From positions 1 through 12,996 of the forward strand of contig JAGIAB010000047.1 in the NCBI GenBank assembly GCA_017745135.1: 12,996 nt of DNA, written 5' to 3'. This document shows, in pieces, positions 6,626 to 12,996 of the stretch; the stretch's first letter is position 1; every line of letters begins with the position of its first letter. Under the pieces are notes generated by a model. The model did no database searches. It was not told the origin of the DNA and saw nothing but the letters and a program-made list of their open reading frames with translations. The stretch is from Flavisolibacter sp. Lineage in GTDB: Bacteria > Bacteroidota > Bacteroidia > Chitinophagales > Chitinophagaceae. A program made the translations under genes and the position numbers.

Positions 6626-6656
6626 AAATAATAAATTCGAATGAATCTATTATCAA
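6626..6656 (-). promoter_or_regulatory. Weak Bacteroidota-type promoter for the secreted TIG protein
   Basis: On the minus strand TTG (6656-6654) and TATTATTT (6633-6626) are 20 bases apart, the usual spacing for the -33 TTG and -7 TAnnTTTG boxes of Bacteroidota. The -7 box matches only partly. A start just downstream would leave a short leader before the ATG at 6606. Confidence 0.3.
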
Positions 6657-6672
6657 ACTTCTTTTACCAGAG

Positions 6673-6738
6673 TGAAAGCATTTTCAGCCAGGGCTTGTGT
6701 CCCCATAAGCCGTTTATTTATGAAGACACAAGCTTTCA
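6673..6738. repeat. Bulged long hairpin between tex and the secreted-protein gene
   Basis: GCTTGTGTC (6693-6701) pairs perfectly with GACACAAGC (6725-6733). TGAAA (6673-6677) can extend the stem with TTTCA (6734-6738), leaving a 15-nt bulge on one side. It begins 10 bases beyond the tex stop on the minus strand. It lacks a T-tract, so it is not a classical terminator; it may be an intergenic repeat, a 3'-end processing structure or a small RNA. Confidence 0.55.
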
Positions 6739-6748
6739 TTCGTTCCTC

Positions 6749-9022
6749 TTAATCGTTAAACTTCTTCCTCAACTCCATCAACTTACTTTGAAACGGATTC
6801 AATGGCTCGGGCTTTTTATTAAACGCTTTCTTATCCGACTTCTGACCTCCGACCTCTGACTTCTGCCCTCTCGCCTCCGTCCTCTGACCTCCCTCTCCCT
6901 TCATCGTCAATGCAATTCTTTTTCTGGCCACATCTACTTCTGTAACCGTCACTGTTACTTTCTGATTCAGCTTTACTACTTCATTTGGATCGGAGACATA
7001 TCTATTGGCCAATTGGGAAACATGTACCAGTCCATCCTGCTTCACACCGATATCAACAAAAGCACCGAAGTTGGTAATGTTGGTAACAATACCCGGAACA
7101 GTCATTCCCGGTTTTACATCCTCGATGGATTTAATAGTAGCATCAAATTGAAATTCCTCGATCTGTGCTCTTGGGTCACGACCGGGCTTTTCCAGCTCTT
7201 TCAAAATATCTTCAATAGTAAACTCGCCTACCGTTTCGTTGATGTATTTCTTTTTGTTGATCTGCTTACGGAGTTCTGTCTTTTTGATTAATTCTTCCAA
7301 AGATGCCTGAACATCTTTCGCCATTTGTTCGACCAAATTGTATCGCTCAGGGTGAACAGAAGAATTATCCAAAGGATTCTCAGCACCCGGAATTCTCAAA
7401 AACCCTGCGCATTGCTCAAAAGATTTTGGTCCCATCAGCGGAACTTTTTTCAATTCCTCTCTTGATTTGAACGGACCGTTTTGCAAACGGTATTGAACAA
7501 TATTATTAGCCAGTGTTGAAGAAATACCCGAAACATATTGCAGCAAATGTTTGGATGCCGTGTTCACATCCACACCAACAAAGTTCACGGCGCTTTCTAC
7601 TACTCTATCTAAGGCCTGCTTCAATTTGATTTGATTCACATCGTGCTGGTATTGTCCTACACCAATGGATTTTGGATCGATCTTTACCAGTTCACTCAAA
7701 GGATCCAACAATCGTCTTCCAATGCTCACGGCTCCGCGAACAGTTACATCATGATCCGGGAATTCTTCTCTTGCTACTTCCGACGCCGAATAAATAGACG
7801 CACCGCTTTCATTTACCTGGAAGATGCTGACATGTTTACCAAAATCAATACTGCGAACCAATTGTTCCGTTTCTCTTCCTGCTGTTCCATTACCAACACC
7901 AATAGCTTCAATATCGTATTTGTTCACTAAGTATTTGATCTCACCAACACTTTCCTGCCATTGGTTTTGCGGAGGATGCGGATAGATAGCCGTGTTGTAT
8001 AAAAGATTTCCCTGTGCATCGAGGCAAACTACTTTACATCCTGTTCTGTAGCCGGGATCGAGTGCCAGTATTTTTTTCGAACCTAATGGAGATGCCAATA
8101 ACAACTGGCGAAGATTTTCAGTAAATACATGAATGGCTTCTTCATCTGCTTTATTCTTGGCTAACAAACGGAATTCGTTTTCGATGGATGATTTCAGCAA
8201 ACGTCCATAGCAATCTTCAATTGCTTTTTTTACTTCGGTGGATGCCGCGTTCGAAGCTTTCACAAAAATTCTTTCCAGTTCTTCAACAGCCAATTGCTTA
8301 TCGATGCTGATGTCCATCATCAAAAAACCTTCTTTCTCCCCGCGACGAATCGCCAGTATTCTATGCGAAGGACTTTGAGACAGCGGTTCACTGAATTCAA
8401 AATAATCCCTGTATTTCTGCGCTTCTTCCTCGTCCTTTTTTGTTGACAAAACTTTTGAAGAAAGAATTCCTTCTTCTGAAAACAGTTGACGAACCTTTGC
8501 TCTTGCCTGTTCATGCTCACTGATCCATTCGGCAATGATATCTCTTGCACCTTGTAAAGCTTCTTTCGAATCCTTTACCTGCTCAGTAATAAATTTTGCA
8601 GCCTCTTCTTCAACATTCAATTCTTTCTGTTCGAAAATAGTTTTTGCCAAAGGTTCCAAACCTTTTTCAATCGCCTGCGTTGCTCTTGTTTTGCGTTTGG
8701 GTTTGTAAGGAAGATAAATGTCTTCGAGTTCTGTTGAACTAAAACAATCTTCAATTCTTTTTTTCAGCTCAGGCGTCATCTTGCCTTGCTCTTCAATCGT
8801 TTTAATGACAGTCTCTTTTCTTTTATCAAGTTCATTGAAGTATTGAATTTCTTCAACCACATTTCCAATCACCACTTCATCCAAATTGCCGGTAACTTCC
8901 TTGCGGTATCGTGCCATAAAAGGAATGGTCGAACCCTCACTTTGCAGTTGATGAATATTGGTAACCTGTTTGGTGGTAAGATTTAATTTACCCGCGATCT
9001 GTTGAATATATTTCTGCTCCAT
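6749..9022 (-). CDS. tex: RNA-binding transcription accessory protein Tex
   Basis: This 757-residue cytoplasmic nucleic-acid-binding protein is close to the usual Tex length. The N-terminal helical Tex domain covers about 1-200 (SEGSTIPFMARYRKEVTG at 28-45). The YqgF/RuvX-like nuclease-fold domain covers about 315-445 (LDPGYRTGCK at 321-330, VGNGTAGRETE at 376-386, NESGASIYSASEVAREEFP at 404-422). Then GRRLLDPLSELVKIDP (435-450), a helix-hairpin-helix region about 480-545, and an S1 RNA-binding domain about 637-708 (NITNFGAFVDIG, QDGLVHVSQL). The S1 domain is followed by a lineage-specific tail: residues 712-730 repeat with a 7-residue period (GQRTEAR, GQKSEVG, GQKSD) and are encoded by eight tandem DNA heptamers. 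The true C-terminus resumes at FQSKLMELRKKFND. An exact TAnnTTTG box upstream supports a short leader. In other bacteria Tex affects transcription and stress tolerance. Confidence 0.97.
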   Translation of the reverse strand: MEQKYIQQIAGKLNLTTKQVTNIHQLQSEGSTIPFMARYRKEVTGNLDEVVIGNVVEEIQYFNELDKRKETVIKTIEEQGKMTPELKKRIEDCFSSTELEDIYLPYKPKRKTRATQAIEKGLEPLAKTIFEQKELNVEEEAAKFITEQVKDSKEALQGARDIIAEWISEHEQARAKVRQLFSEEGILSSKVLSTKKDEEEAQKYRDYFEFSEPLSQSPSHRILAIRRGEKEGFLMMDISIDKQLAVEELERIFVKASNAASTEVKKAIEDCYGRLLKSSIENEFRLLAKNKADEEAIHVFTENLRQLLLASPLGSKKILALDPGYRTGCKVVCLDAQGNLLYNTAIYPHPPQNQWQESVGEIKYLVNKYDIEAIGVGNGTAGRETEQLVRSIDFGKHVSIFQVNESGASIYSASEVAREEFPDHDVTVRGAVSIGRRLLDPLSELVKIDPKSIGVGQYQHDVNQIKLKQALDRVVESAVNFVGVDVNTASKHLLQYVSGISSTLANNIVQYRLQNGPFKSREELKKVPLMGPKSFEQCAGFLRIPGAENPLDNSSVHPERYNLVEQMAKDVQASLEELIKKTELRKQINKKKYINETVGEFTIEDILKELEKPGRDPRAQIEEFQFDATIKSIEDVKPGMTVPGIVTNITNFGAFVDIGVKQDGLVHVSQLANRYVSDPNEVVKLNQKVTVTVTEVDVARKRIALTMKGEGGQRTEARGQKSEVGGQKSDKKAFNKKPEPLNPFQSKLMELRKKFND
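6834..6889 (-). repeat. Eight tandem purine-rich heptamers inside tex
   Basis: On the minus strand the sequence reads as eight units of the pattern RGNCRGA, in order GGTCAGA, GGACGGA, GGCGAGA, GGGCAGA, AGTCAGA, GGTCGGA, GGTCAGA, AGTCGGA. Because 3 x 7 = 21 bases, every frame gives a 7-residue protein period, and none of these units creates a stop in the frame used. A non-coding array of the same units lies at 9150-9191 in the opposite orientation. Confidence 0.92.
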
Positions 9023-9047
9023 TGATATTGGAAAATTTTAGGGGCTG

Positions 9048-9055
9048 CAAATCTA
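9048..9055 (-). promoter_or_regulatory. Promoter -7 box of tex
   Basis: On the minus strand TAGATTTG is an exact match to the Bacteroidota -7 consensus TAnnTTTG. It lies 25 bases upstream of the tex ATG, predicting a leader of roughly 15-20 bases. The -33 position, about 20 bases further up, is T-rich but has no clear TTG. Confidence 0.55.
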
Positions 9056-9104
9056 AGAGTTGGCCCGAAAGAAAAAATTAGATTGTTTGGAAGAAATTCC
9101 CCTG

Positions 9105-9125
9105 TCCCTCTGAAGGGAGATTTTT
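9105..9125 (+). repeat. Small terminator-like hairpin in the tex upstream spacer
   Basis: TCCCT (9105-9109) and AGGGA (9114-9118) flank CTGA, and GATTTTTTG follows on the plus strand. No plus-strand gene precedes it, so it is probably a repeat remnant and not a working terminator. The spacer 9023-9702 holds this hairpin and the four repeat units listed next, but no credible gene. Confidence 0.35.
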
Positions 9126-9149
9126 TGTTTTTAAAGAGTTTTGGAGAGA

Positions 9150-9191
9150 GATCGGAGGTCAGAAGTCGGAAGTCGGAGGTAAGAAGTCAGA
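9150..9191 (+). repeat. Six tandem purine-rich heptamers (intergenic array)
   Basis: The plus strand reads GATCGGA, GGTCAGA, AGTCGGA, AGTCGGA, GGTAAGA, AGTCAGA. These are the same units as in the tex coding tail, but on the opposite strand, so the two arrays enclose most of tex as inverted repeats about 2.3 kb apart. Confidence 0.9.
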
Positions 9192-9299
9192 GGGTGCTAC
9201 TTTATTTGAATGAGCTTTTTAAATAAGAGTGATAATTATGTAGTGAACTGTATTACTACTATCTGCTTCTCTTGTGCCTGTCTCTCCTTCAGGCGATGA

Positions 9300-9350
9300 T
9301 CACTCCCTGCACCGTTCGGTAATTCTATTGAGCCCCGATAGCTATCGGGG
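9300..9350 (+). repeat. Composite dispersed repeat: CACTCCCTGCA motif plus CCCCGAT palindrome
   Basis: Bases 9300-9333 match 2468-2501 with three substitutions. They are joined to the 18-bp perfect palindrome CCCCGATAGCTATCGGGG at 9333-9350. The same two parts are neighbours near 2430-2500 but in the other order (palindrome first), so the composite has been rearranged or is built from separable modules. Confidence 0.82.
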
Positions 9351-9400
9351 TGGAAGTGTCCCTATTGATGGAAGATTCACAACCGTTGTGGTTTCTTATA

Positions 9401-9467
9401 GCTCCGTAGGAGCGAAACCTTGGTAGAAAAAGAATCGCCCAATGAATACACACGGCTCCGTAGGAGT
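9401..9467 (+). repeat. Pair of GCTCCGTAGGAGC palindromic repeats
   Basis: GCTCC-GTA-GGAGC lies at 9401-9413, and a copy differing only in its last base lies at 9455-9467, 54 bases apart and in the same orientation. Each is followed by similar sequence (CGAAACCTTGGTAG and CGAACATTTACG). Palindromes of this kind are, from memory, common in Bacteroidota intergenic regions and resemble REP elements mobilised by RAYT transposases. No RAYT gene is in the window. Confidence 0.75.
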
Positions 9468-9544
9468 CGAACATTTACGCAGCATGAATTGAATGAATAG
9501 TTGATAACAATAGAAATAGCTGTACAAGCAGGGCTGTGCGCAGC

Positions 9545-9588
9545 TTCCCTCTCCAGCTTCGCTGCAGAGGGAATTAGAGGGTGAGGTC
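9545..9588 (+). repeat. CTCT/AGAG hairpin repeat with GGGTGAGGTC tail
   Basis: TTCCCTCT (9545-9552) pairs with AGAGGGAA (9566-9573), and inside it CAGC (9554-9557) pairs with GCTG (9561-9564) around TTC, separated by one C/C mismatch. The tail TTAGAGGGTGAGGTC follows. It is a compact structured element about 115 bases upstream of the metalloprotease start. Confidence 0.65.
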
Positions 9589-9702
9589 AACATGTTAATA
9601 ATTGTTAAGTCTTTACCACAGGTTCTCCTGCAAATTCACTTCTTAGTAACTTGTCGCTTTCATTTTTAATGTCGTTTTATCTCTCAAAAAAATAATCACC
9701 GC

Positions 9703-12240
9703 ATGAACCGTCCTATAGCTGTTGCTTTTGTTGCCAGCTTTTTATTTTCTTCAGCCGTGTTTGCACAAAATCCACAGCAAAACGGACAACCGGCCCAACA
9801 GGCAGGACCTGGATTTGGCCGTCAGCAAACCTCCGGCCTCCGTTCCTATTCCGATGTCATTACATCCAGGGCTAAAACAAGCAAAGGTCTGTTAACCGTT
9901 CACCGCATTGACGATAAATTTTATTTTGAAATACCCGATTCTTTATTAAACCGGGAGATATTGGTTGTAAACCGCATTGCTAAAGCTCCTGCCGGTGCCC
10001 GTGCCGGTCTTTTGGGATACGCCGGTGACCAGATTGCAGAGAATGTGATTTCTTTTGAAAAAGGCCCTGCCAATAAACTATTTTTAAGAACACTTTCCTA
10101 CACCGAACAGGCAAGAGATTCCGGAGGCATGTATCAATCTGTGCGCAATTCCAATCTTCAGCCAATTAATGCTGCTTTTTCCATTGCAGCAATTCATACC
10201 GATTCCATCACCGACTTAAATAGCACCGTTATTGAAATGACGGACTACATGAATGGTGATAATGACATTTTGTTTTTTGATACAAGAGTAAAAAGACAAT
10301 TAGCACTGTCCGCTTATCAAAGGGAAACGTCTTACATTGTAGACGCACAAGCCTTTGCCAATAATATAGAGATTCAAACTGTAAAAACCTACATGCGTTC
10401 ACAGTCGGCAGGCTCAGGACTTAACGTCTCGCTTGGCGCACCGGGTGGAGGTTCCCCAACTACTTTCGAGTTAAACAGCTCGATGATCCTGTTACCAAAA
10501 GTTCCAATGAAACCAAGGTACTACGATCCACGTGTGGGTTATTTTGCTACGGGCTATACTGATTTTGATGCGAACCCACAAGGTGTGGAGCAGATCCGTA
10601 TGATTACAAGATGGAGGCTGGAACCAAAGCCTGAGGATGTAGATAAATATTTGCGTGGCGAGTTGGTGGAACCTGCCAAACAAATTGTTTACTACATCGA
10701 TCCTGCCACTCCAAAAAAATGGGTTCCTTATTTAATGCAGGGAGTAAACGACTGGAATGTTGCTTTTGAAAAAGCTGGTTGGAAAAATGCAATTGTTGCT
10801 AAACTTCCTCCAACAAATGATTCTTCATGGAACTTATATGGAGCAGGTTATTCGGCCATTGTTTACAAGCCTTCTGATATTGCCAATGCTTCAGGCCCTC
10901 ACGTTCATGATCCAAGAAGCGGAGAAATTTTGGAAAGCCATATCGATTGGTATCATAACATTATGAATATTCTTCGCGACTGGTATTTGATTCAAACAGC
11001 GGCAGTAGATCCTCAGGCAAGAAATATGCGTTTCCCTGATTCACTGATGGGCAAATTAATACGTAGTGTTTGTGCTCACGAAGTTGGGCATACTTTGGGT
11101 CTTCGGCATAACTGGGGTTCTTCCTCAACCGTACCGGTTGAGAACCTGCGGAATAAAGCATGGGTAGAAGTTAATGGTCATACACCTTCTATAATGGATT
11201 ATTCACGTTTCAATTATGTAGCGCAACCAGAAGACAATATTACGGAAGCAGGTTTGTTACCCCGCATTGGTGAGTACGACAAATGGGCTATTGAATGGGG
11301 CTATCGATGGACACCGCCGCATATAAGCTCTGAGCATGAAGTTGCTTTATTAAATCAAAAAACAATTGAAAAATTAAAAGACAGGCGTTACATATTTGGA
11401 ACCGAAACAGACTCTGATGATCCAAGAGAACAGAATGAAGACCTGGGTGACGATGCGATGAAAGCAAGCGCCTATGGCATTAAAAACCTGCAACGCATCA
11501 TTGTTAAATTACCCGAATGGACAAAAGAAGAGAATAAAGATTATACCAATCTGTCTCAGATGTATGCTCAATTGAGAAGCCAGTTCGGAAGATATATGGG
11601 GCATGTATCAAAAAACATCGGCGGCATTTATACGACTCCAAAAATGACGGATGAAAAAGGCGTAATTGTCGAATTCGTTCCTAAAACAAAACAGAAGGAA
11701 GCCATGCGGTTCTTGCAGGCCCAACTATTCAAAACTCCTAAATGGATCATTGATAATAACATCCCCAGCTATACCAATGACAACAAACTTACGGTGATCA
11801 GCAGTTTGCAGGCAGCTACTTTAAATCGTTTAACGAATAATTCCACATTGAACAAACTGTTTCGTTTTGAAGCAGAAAGTCCTTCAACGGCTTACACGGC
11901 TACAGAAATGTTAACCGATCTTAGAAAAGGCATCTGGAGTGAACTGGTAACAAAGCAGCCAATTGATATTTACAGAAGAAATCTTCAGAAAGCTTATATA
12001 GAATCGATCACAAGACTGATCAGTCCTGATTCCGGTGGAGGTATTGTAATTTCTTTGGGAGGAACGTTAAGTTCTTCGTCCAGCTCAAGAACAACCGATG
12101 CCATCTCCATTGCAAAAGCGCAATTAAGAATAGTAGCCAGCGAAATACGCACAGCATTGCCTCTTTATAAAGATGCCAGCAGCCGTGCACATTTGCAGGA
12201 TGTTTTAGACAGGATTAATAATACGTTGAATCCAAAATAG
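9703..12240 (+). CDS. Secreted zinc-dependent metalloprotease (DUF5117/DUF4953 type)
   Basis: This is an 845-residue exported protease. The signal peptide is 1-21 (cleavage after VFA), followed by a Gln/Pro/Gly-rich stretch to about 45. The middle region, about 60-260, fits the DUF5118/DUF5117 modules that precede the catalytic part in this Bacteroidota family (DKFYFEIPDSLLNREILVVNR). The catalytic domain contains the full metzincin-type motif HEVGHTLGLRH, with zinc ligands H459, H463 and H469 and catalytic E460, and a Met-turn-like SIMDYS with M498. The C-terminal third (about 520-845) is the large helical extension of DUF4953 and includes a serine-rich patch at 790-795. I see no type 9 sorting domain. 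The start at 9703 gives a clean signal peptide; no Shine-Dalgarno is evident. It is transcribed alone and ends at a strong terminator. Biological substrates of the family are poorly defined. Confidence 0.93.
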   Translation: MNRPIAVAFVASFLFSSAVFAQNPQQNGQPAQQAGPGFGRQQTSGLRSYSDVITSRAKTSKGLLTVHRIDDKFYFEIPDSLLNREILVVNRIAKAPAGARAGLLGYAGDQIAENVISFEKGPANKLFLRTLSYTEQARDSGGMYQSVRNSNLQPINAAFSIAAIHTDSITDLNSTVIEMTDYMNGDNDILFFDTRVKRQLALSAYQRETSYIVDAQAFANNIEIQTVKTYMRSQSAGSGLNVSLGAPGGGSPTTFELNSSMILLPKVPMKPRYYDPRVGYFATGYTDFDANPQGVEQIRMITRWRLEPKPEDVDKYLRGELVEPAKQIVYYIDPATPKKWVPYLMQGVNDWNVAFEKAGWKNAIVAKLPPTNDSSWNLYGAGYSAIVYKPSDIANASGPHVHDPRSGEILESHIDWYHNIMNILRDWYLIQTAAVDPQARNMRFPDSLMGKLIRSVCAHEVGHTLGLRHNWGSSSTVPVENLRNKAWVEVNGHTPSIMDYSRFNYVAQPEDNITEAGLLPRIGEYDKWAIEWGYRWTPPHISSEHEVALLNQKTIEKLKDRRYIFGTETDSDDPREQNEDLGDDAMKASAYGIKNLQRIIVKLPEWTKEENKDYTNLSQMYAQLRSQFGRYMGHVSKNIGGIYTTPKMTDEKGVIVEFVPKTKQKEAMRFLQAQLFKTPKWIIDNNIPSYTNDNKLTVISSLQAATLNRLTNNSTLNKLFRFEAESPSTAYTATEMLTDLRKGIWSELVTKQPIDIYRRNLQKAYIESITRLISPDSGGGIVISLGGTLSSSSSSRTTDAISIAKAQLRIVASEIRTALPLYKDASSRAHLQDVLDRINNTLNPK

Positions 12241-12242
12241 CG

Positions 12243-12289
12243 GCCCATCCCGGCCTTCCCGGTGGGAAGGCCATCTAAGCACAGCCCTA
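12243..12289 (+). repeat. Post-stop hairpin repeat (copy 2)
   Basis: Beginning two bases after the metalloprotease stop, this matches 5364-5410 in the same orientation. GGCCTTCCC (12252-12260) and GGGAAGGCC (12264-12272) form a perfect 9-bp stem around GGT. It lies before the true terminator at 12307-12345, so it would be transcribed in the 3' UTR. Confidence 0.85.
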
Positions 12290-12306
12290 ACTTATTTGAC
12301 AATAAT

Positions 12307-12350
12307 AAAAAGCTCTCAACATTTCATTTGTGTTGAGAGCTTTTTATTTG
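12307..12350 (+). terminator. Strong rho-independent terminator of the metalloprotease gene
   Basis: AAAAAGCTCTCAACA (12307-12321) and TGTTGAGAGCTTTTT (12331-12345) form a perfect 15-bp stem around a 9-nt loop. The T-run is partly inside the stem and is followed by ATTTG. The A/T ends make it potentially bidirectional, so it may also stop transcripts from glnS. Confidence 0.92.
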
Positions 12351-12373
12351 CCACAAGTGGCAAAGTTTTCTTG

Positions 12374-12464
12374 GAACACAGATGACACAGATGAAAAGGA
12401 TGTGCACGGATATTTCTTTAAAAAAAATCTGTGCTGATCTATCCAATCCGTGTTATCCGTGTTC
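12374..12464. repeat. Large imperfect inverted repeat (38-bp arms)
   Basis: The left arm 12374-12411 (GAACACAGATGACACAGATG and onward) and the right arm 12427-12464 match as inverted repeats at 28 of 38 positions by my count, around a 15-base A/T-rich loop. Inside each arm an ACACRGAT-like unit repeats. Part of it is open in a plus-strand frame, but the protein is nonsense. It resembles a widespread intergenic hairpin family or a MITE-like remnant. Confidence 0.78.
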
Positions 12465-12475
12465 TAAAACACAGC

Positions 12476-12490
12476 AATGCCGAAGGCATT
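12476..12490. repeat. Small palindrome AATGCC-GAA-GGCATT
   Basis: A perfect 6-bp stem around GAA, just right of the large inverted repeat and similar in style to the other short palindromes of this window. No gene is attached to it. Confidence 0.5.
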
Positions 12491-12571
12491 ATTATAAACT
12501 CGTAAGCAATAAGAATTTCTTAAGTTCTATAAGGATTATTGAGCTATCAGGGTCTGTGCTGTTGCGAAGTC

Positions 12572-12604
12572 CCTCCACCGGAGGTCCGATAGCTATCGGG
12601 ATAG
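12572..12604. repeat. Palindromic repeat overlapping the glnS 3' end
   Basis: CCTCC (12572-12576) and GGAGG (12580-12584) flank ACC. The 14-bp palindrome CCGATAGCTATCGG follows at 12586-12599, a third copy of the family at 2427-2446 and 9333-9350. The glnS stop codon (12593-12595, TAG on the minus strand) is in the middle of the palindrome. Confidence 0.78.
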
Positions 12605-12996
12605 GGAGGCCCCGCCTTTCTTCTGCTCTTTCACCCAGGCATCTTTCAAAGTAACTGTTCGGTTAAATACCAGCCTTGCATACGTATCCTTATTATCCAG
12701 TGTAAAATATCCCTTTCTCAAAAATTGATAACGGTCATTAATTCGTGCATTCTTCAAGGCAGGTTCCGCATACGCTGCGGTAACTGTTTGCAACGAATCG
12801 GGGTTGATGTACTCTTTAAAATCTCCTTCCTCACTTGATGGATCTTCTACTTTGAACAAGCGGTCATATAAACGAACTTCTGCAGTGATGGCGTTGGTTA
12901 CTTCCACCCAATGCAAAGTTCCTTTTACATTAATACCTGAAGTATCATGCCCGTTCCTGCTTTCAGGAATATAGGTACAACGCAACTCAGTAATGT
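12593..12996 (-). CDS. glnS: Glutaminyl-tRNA synthetase, C-terminal part (runs off right edge)
   Basis: Glutaminyl-tRNA synthetase charges tRNA-Gln with glutamine in the cytoplasm. About 134 C-terminal residues are present, forming the beta-barrel anticodon-binding domain. Diagnostic segments in order are ITELRCTYIPES, GTLHWV, TAEVRLYDRLFKVEDP, FKEYINPDSL, RYQFLRKGYF and LVFNRTVTLKDAW, which align well with my recall of the E. coli enzyme. The frame is open to base 12996, and the TTG at 12985 is an internal Leu codon, not a start. E. coli GlnRS ends a few residues after DTWAK, whereas here the protein continues as VKEQKKGGASLSR. The final residues and TAG stop are encoded by DNA that belongs to, or abuts, the GATAGCTATC repeat. 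The catalytic half lies outside the window. Confidence 0.95.
   Translation of the reverse strand, partial: ITELRCTYIPESRNGHDTSGINVKGTLHWVEVTNAITAEVRLYDRLFKVEDPSSEEGDFKEYINPDSLQTVTAAYAEPALKNARINDRYQFLRKGYFTLDNKDTYARLVFNRTVTLKDAWVKEQKKGGASLSR

Noticed and set aside
9301..9470. Possible CRISPR-like array from the short repeats
   Set aside because: Units differ in sequence, spacing is irregular and there is no cas gene; these are separate palindromic repeat families.
9396..9593. 65-codon minus-strand frame in the repeat-rich spacer
   Set aside because: It reads straight through the GCTCCGTAGGAGC pair and another hairpin repeat, which explains the openness without a gene.
12382..12654. 90-codon plus-strand frame right of the metalloprotease
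   Set aside because: It covers the large inverted repeat and palindromes and overlaps glnS on the other strand; the protein has no recognisable feature.

Overview
The window looks like chromosomal DNA of a Bacteroidota bacterium, most likely of the Chitinophagaceae/Sphingobacteriia type. This rests on the protein families present (BadF-type sugar kinase, DUF6249 membrane protein, DUF5117-type zinc metalloprotease, ECF sigma factor with a cysteine-free membrane partner), on weak or absent Shine-Dalgarno sequences, on one exact Bacteroidota -7 box (TAnnTTTG), and on AT-rich spacers filled with small palindromic repeats. No rRNA, tRNA, CRISPR array, transposase or prophage gene was seen. The lineage call is inference from recall, not a database match.

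Layout, left to right. A truncated N-acetylglucosamine-kinase-like gene (minus, 1-145) is divergent from an S41 carboxy-terminal processing protease (plus, 243-1835). A perfect 9-bp hairpin separates the protease from a small DUF6249 membrane protein (minus, 1884-2255). A secreted GH43 glycoside hydrolase (minus, 2603-3595) stands alone and is bracketed by two inverted copies of a 45-49 bp repeat. A G-poor spacer leads into an ECF sigma factor and its membrane-bound putative anti-sigma partner (plus, 4195-5364), closed by a rho-independent terminator. On the minus strand follow a secreted protein with IPT/TIG-like domains (5530-6606) and the RNA-binding protein Tex (6749-9022). A 680-bp spacer packed with repeats precedes a large secreted zinc metalloprotease (plus, 9703-12240), which has a strong terminator. 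A second repeat-rich spacer leads to the 3' end of glnS (minus, from 12593 past the right edge).

The genes are a mix of housekeeping functions (tex, glnS), envelope quality control or secretion (S41 protease, metalloprotease, secreted TIG protein), polysaccharide use (GH43, possibly the GlcNAc kinase) and one extracytoplasmic regulator pair. They do not form one pathway, and only the sigma/anti-sigma pair is a clear operon. I see no convincing new defence, biosynthetic or mobile system.

The unusual part of the window is its dispersed repeats and how they meet gene 3' ends. Eight copies of a purine-rich heptamer encode a 7-residue-periodic tail in Tex. The C-terminus and stop codon of GlnRS appear to lie in a repeat carrying a GATAGCTATC palindrome. 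The same hairpin repeat starts 0-2 bases after the stop codons of two unrelated genes.
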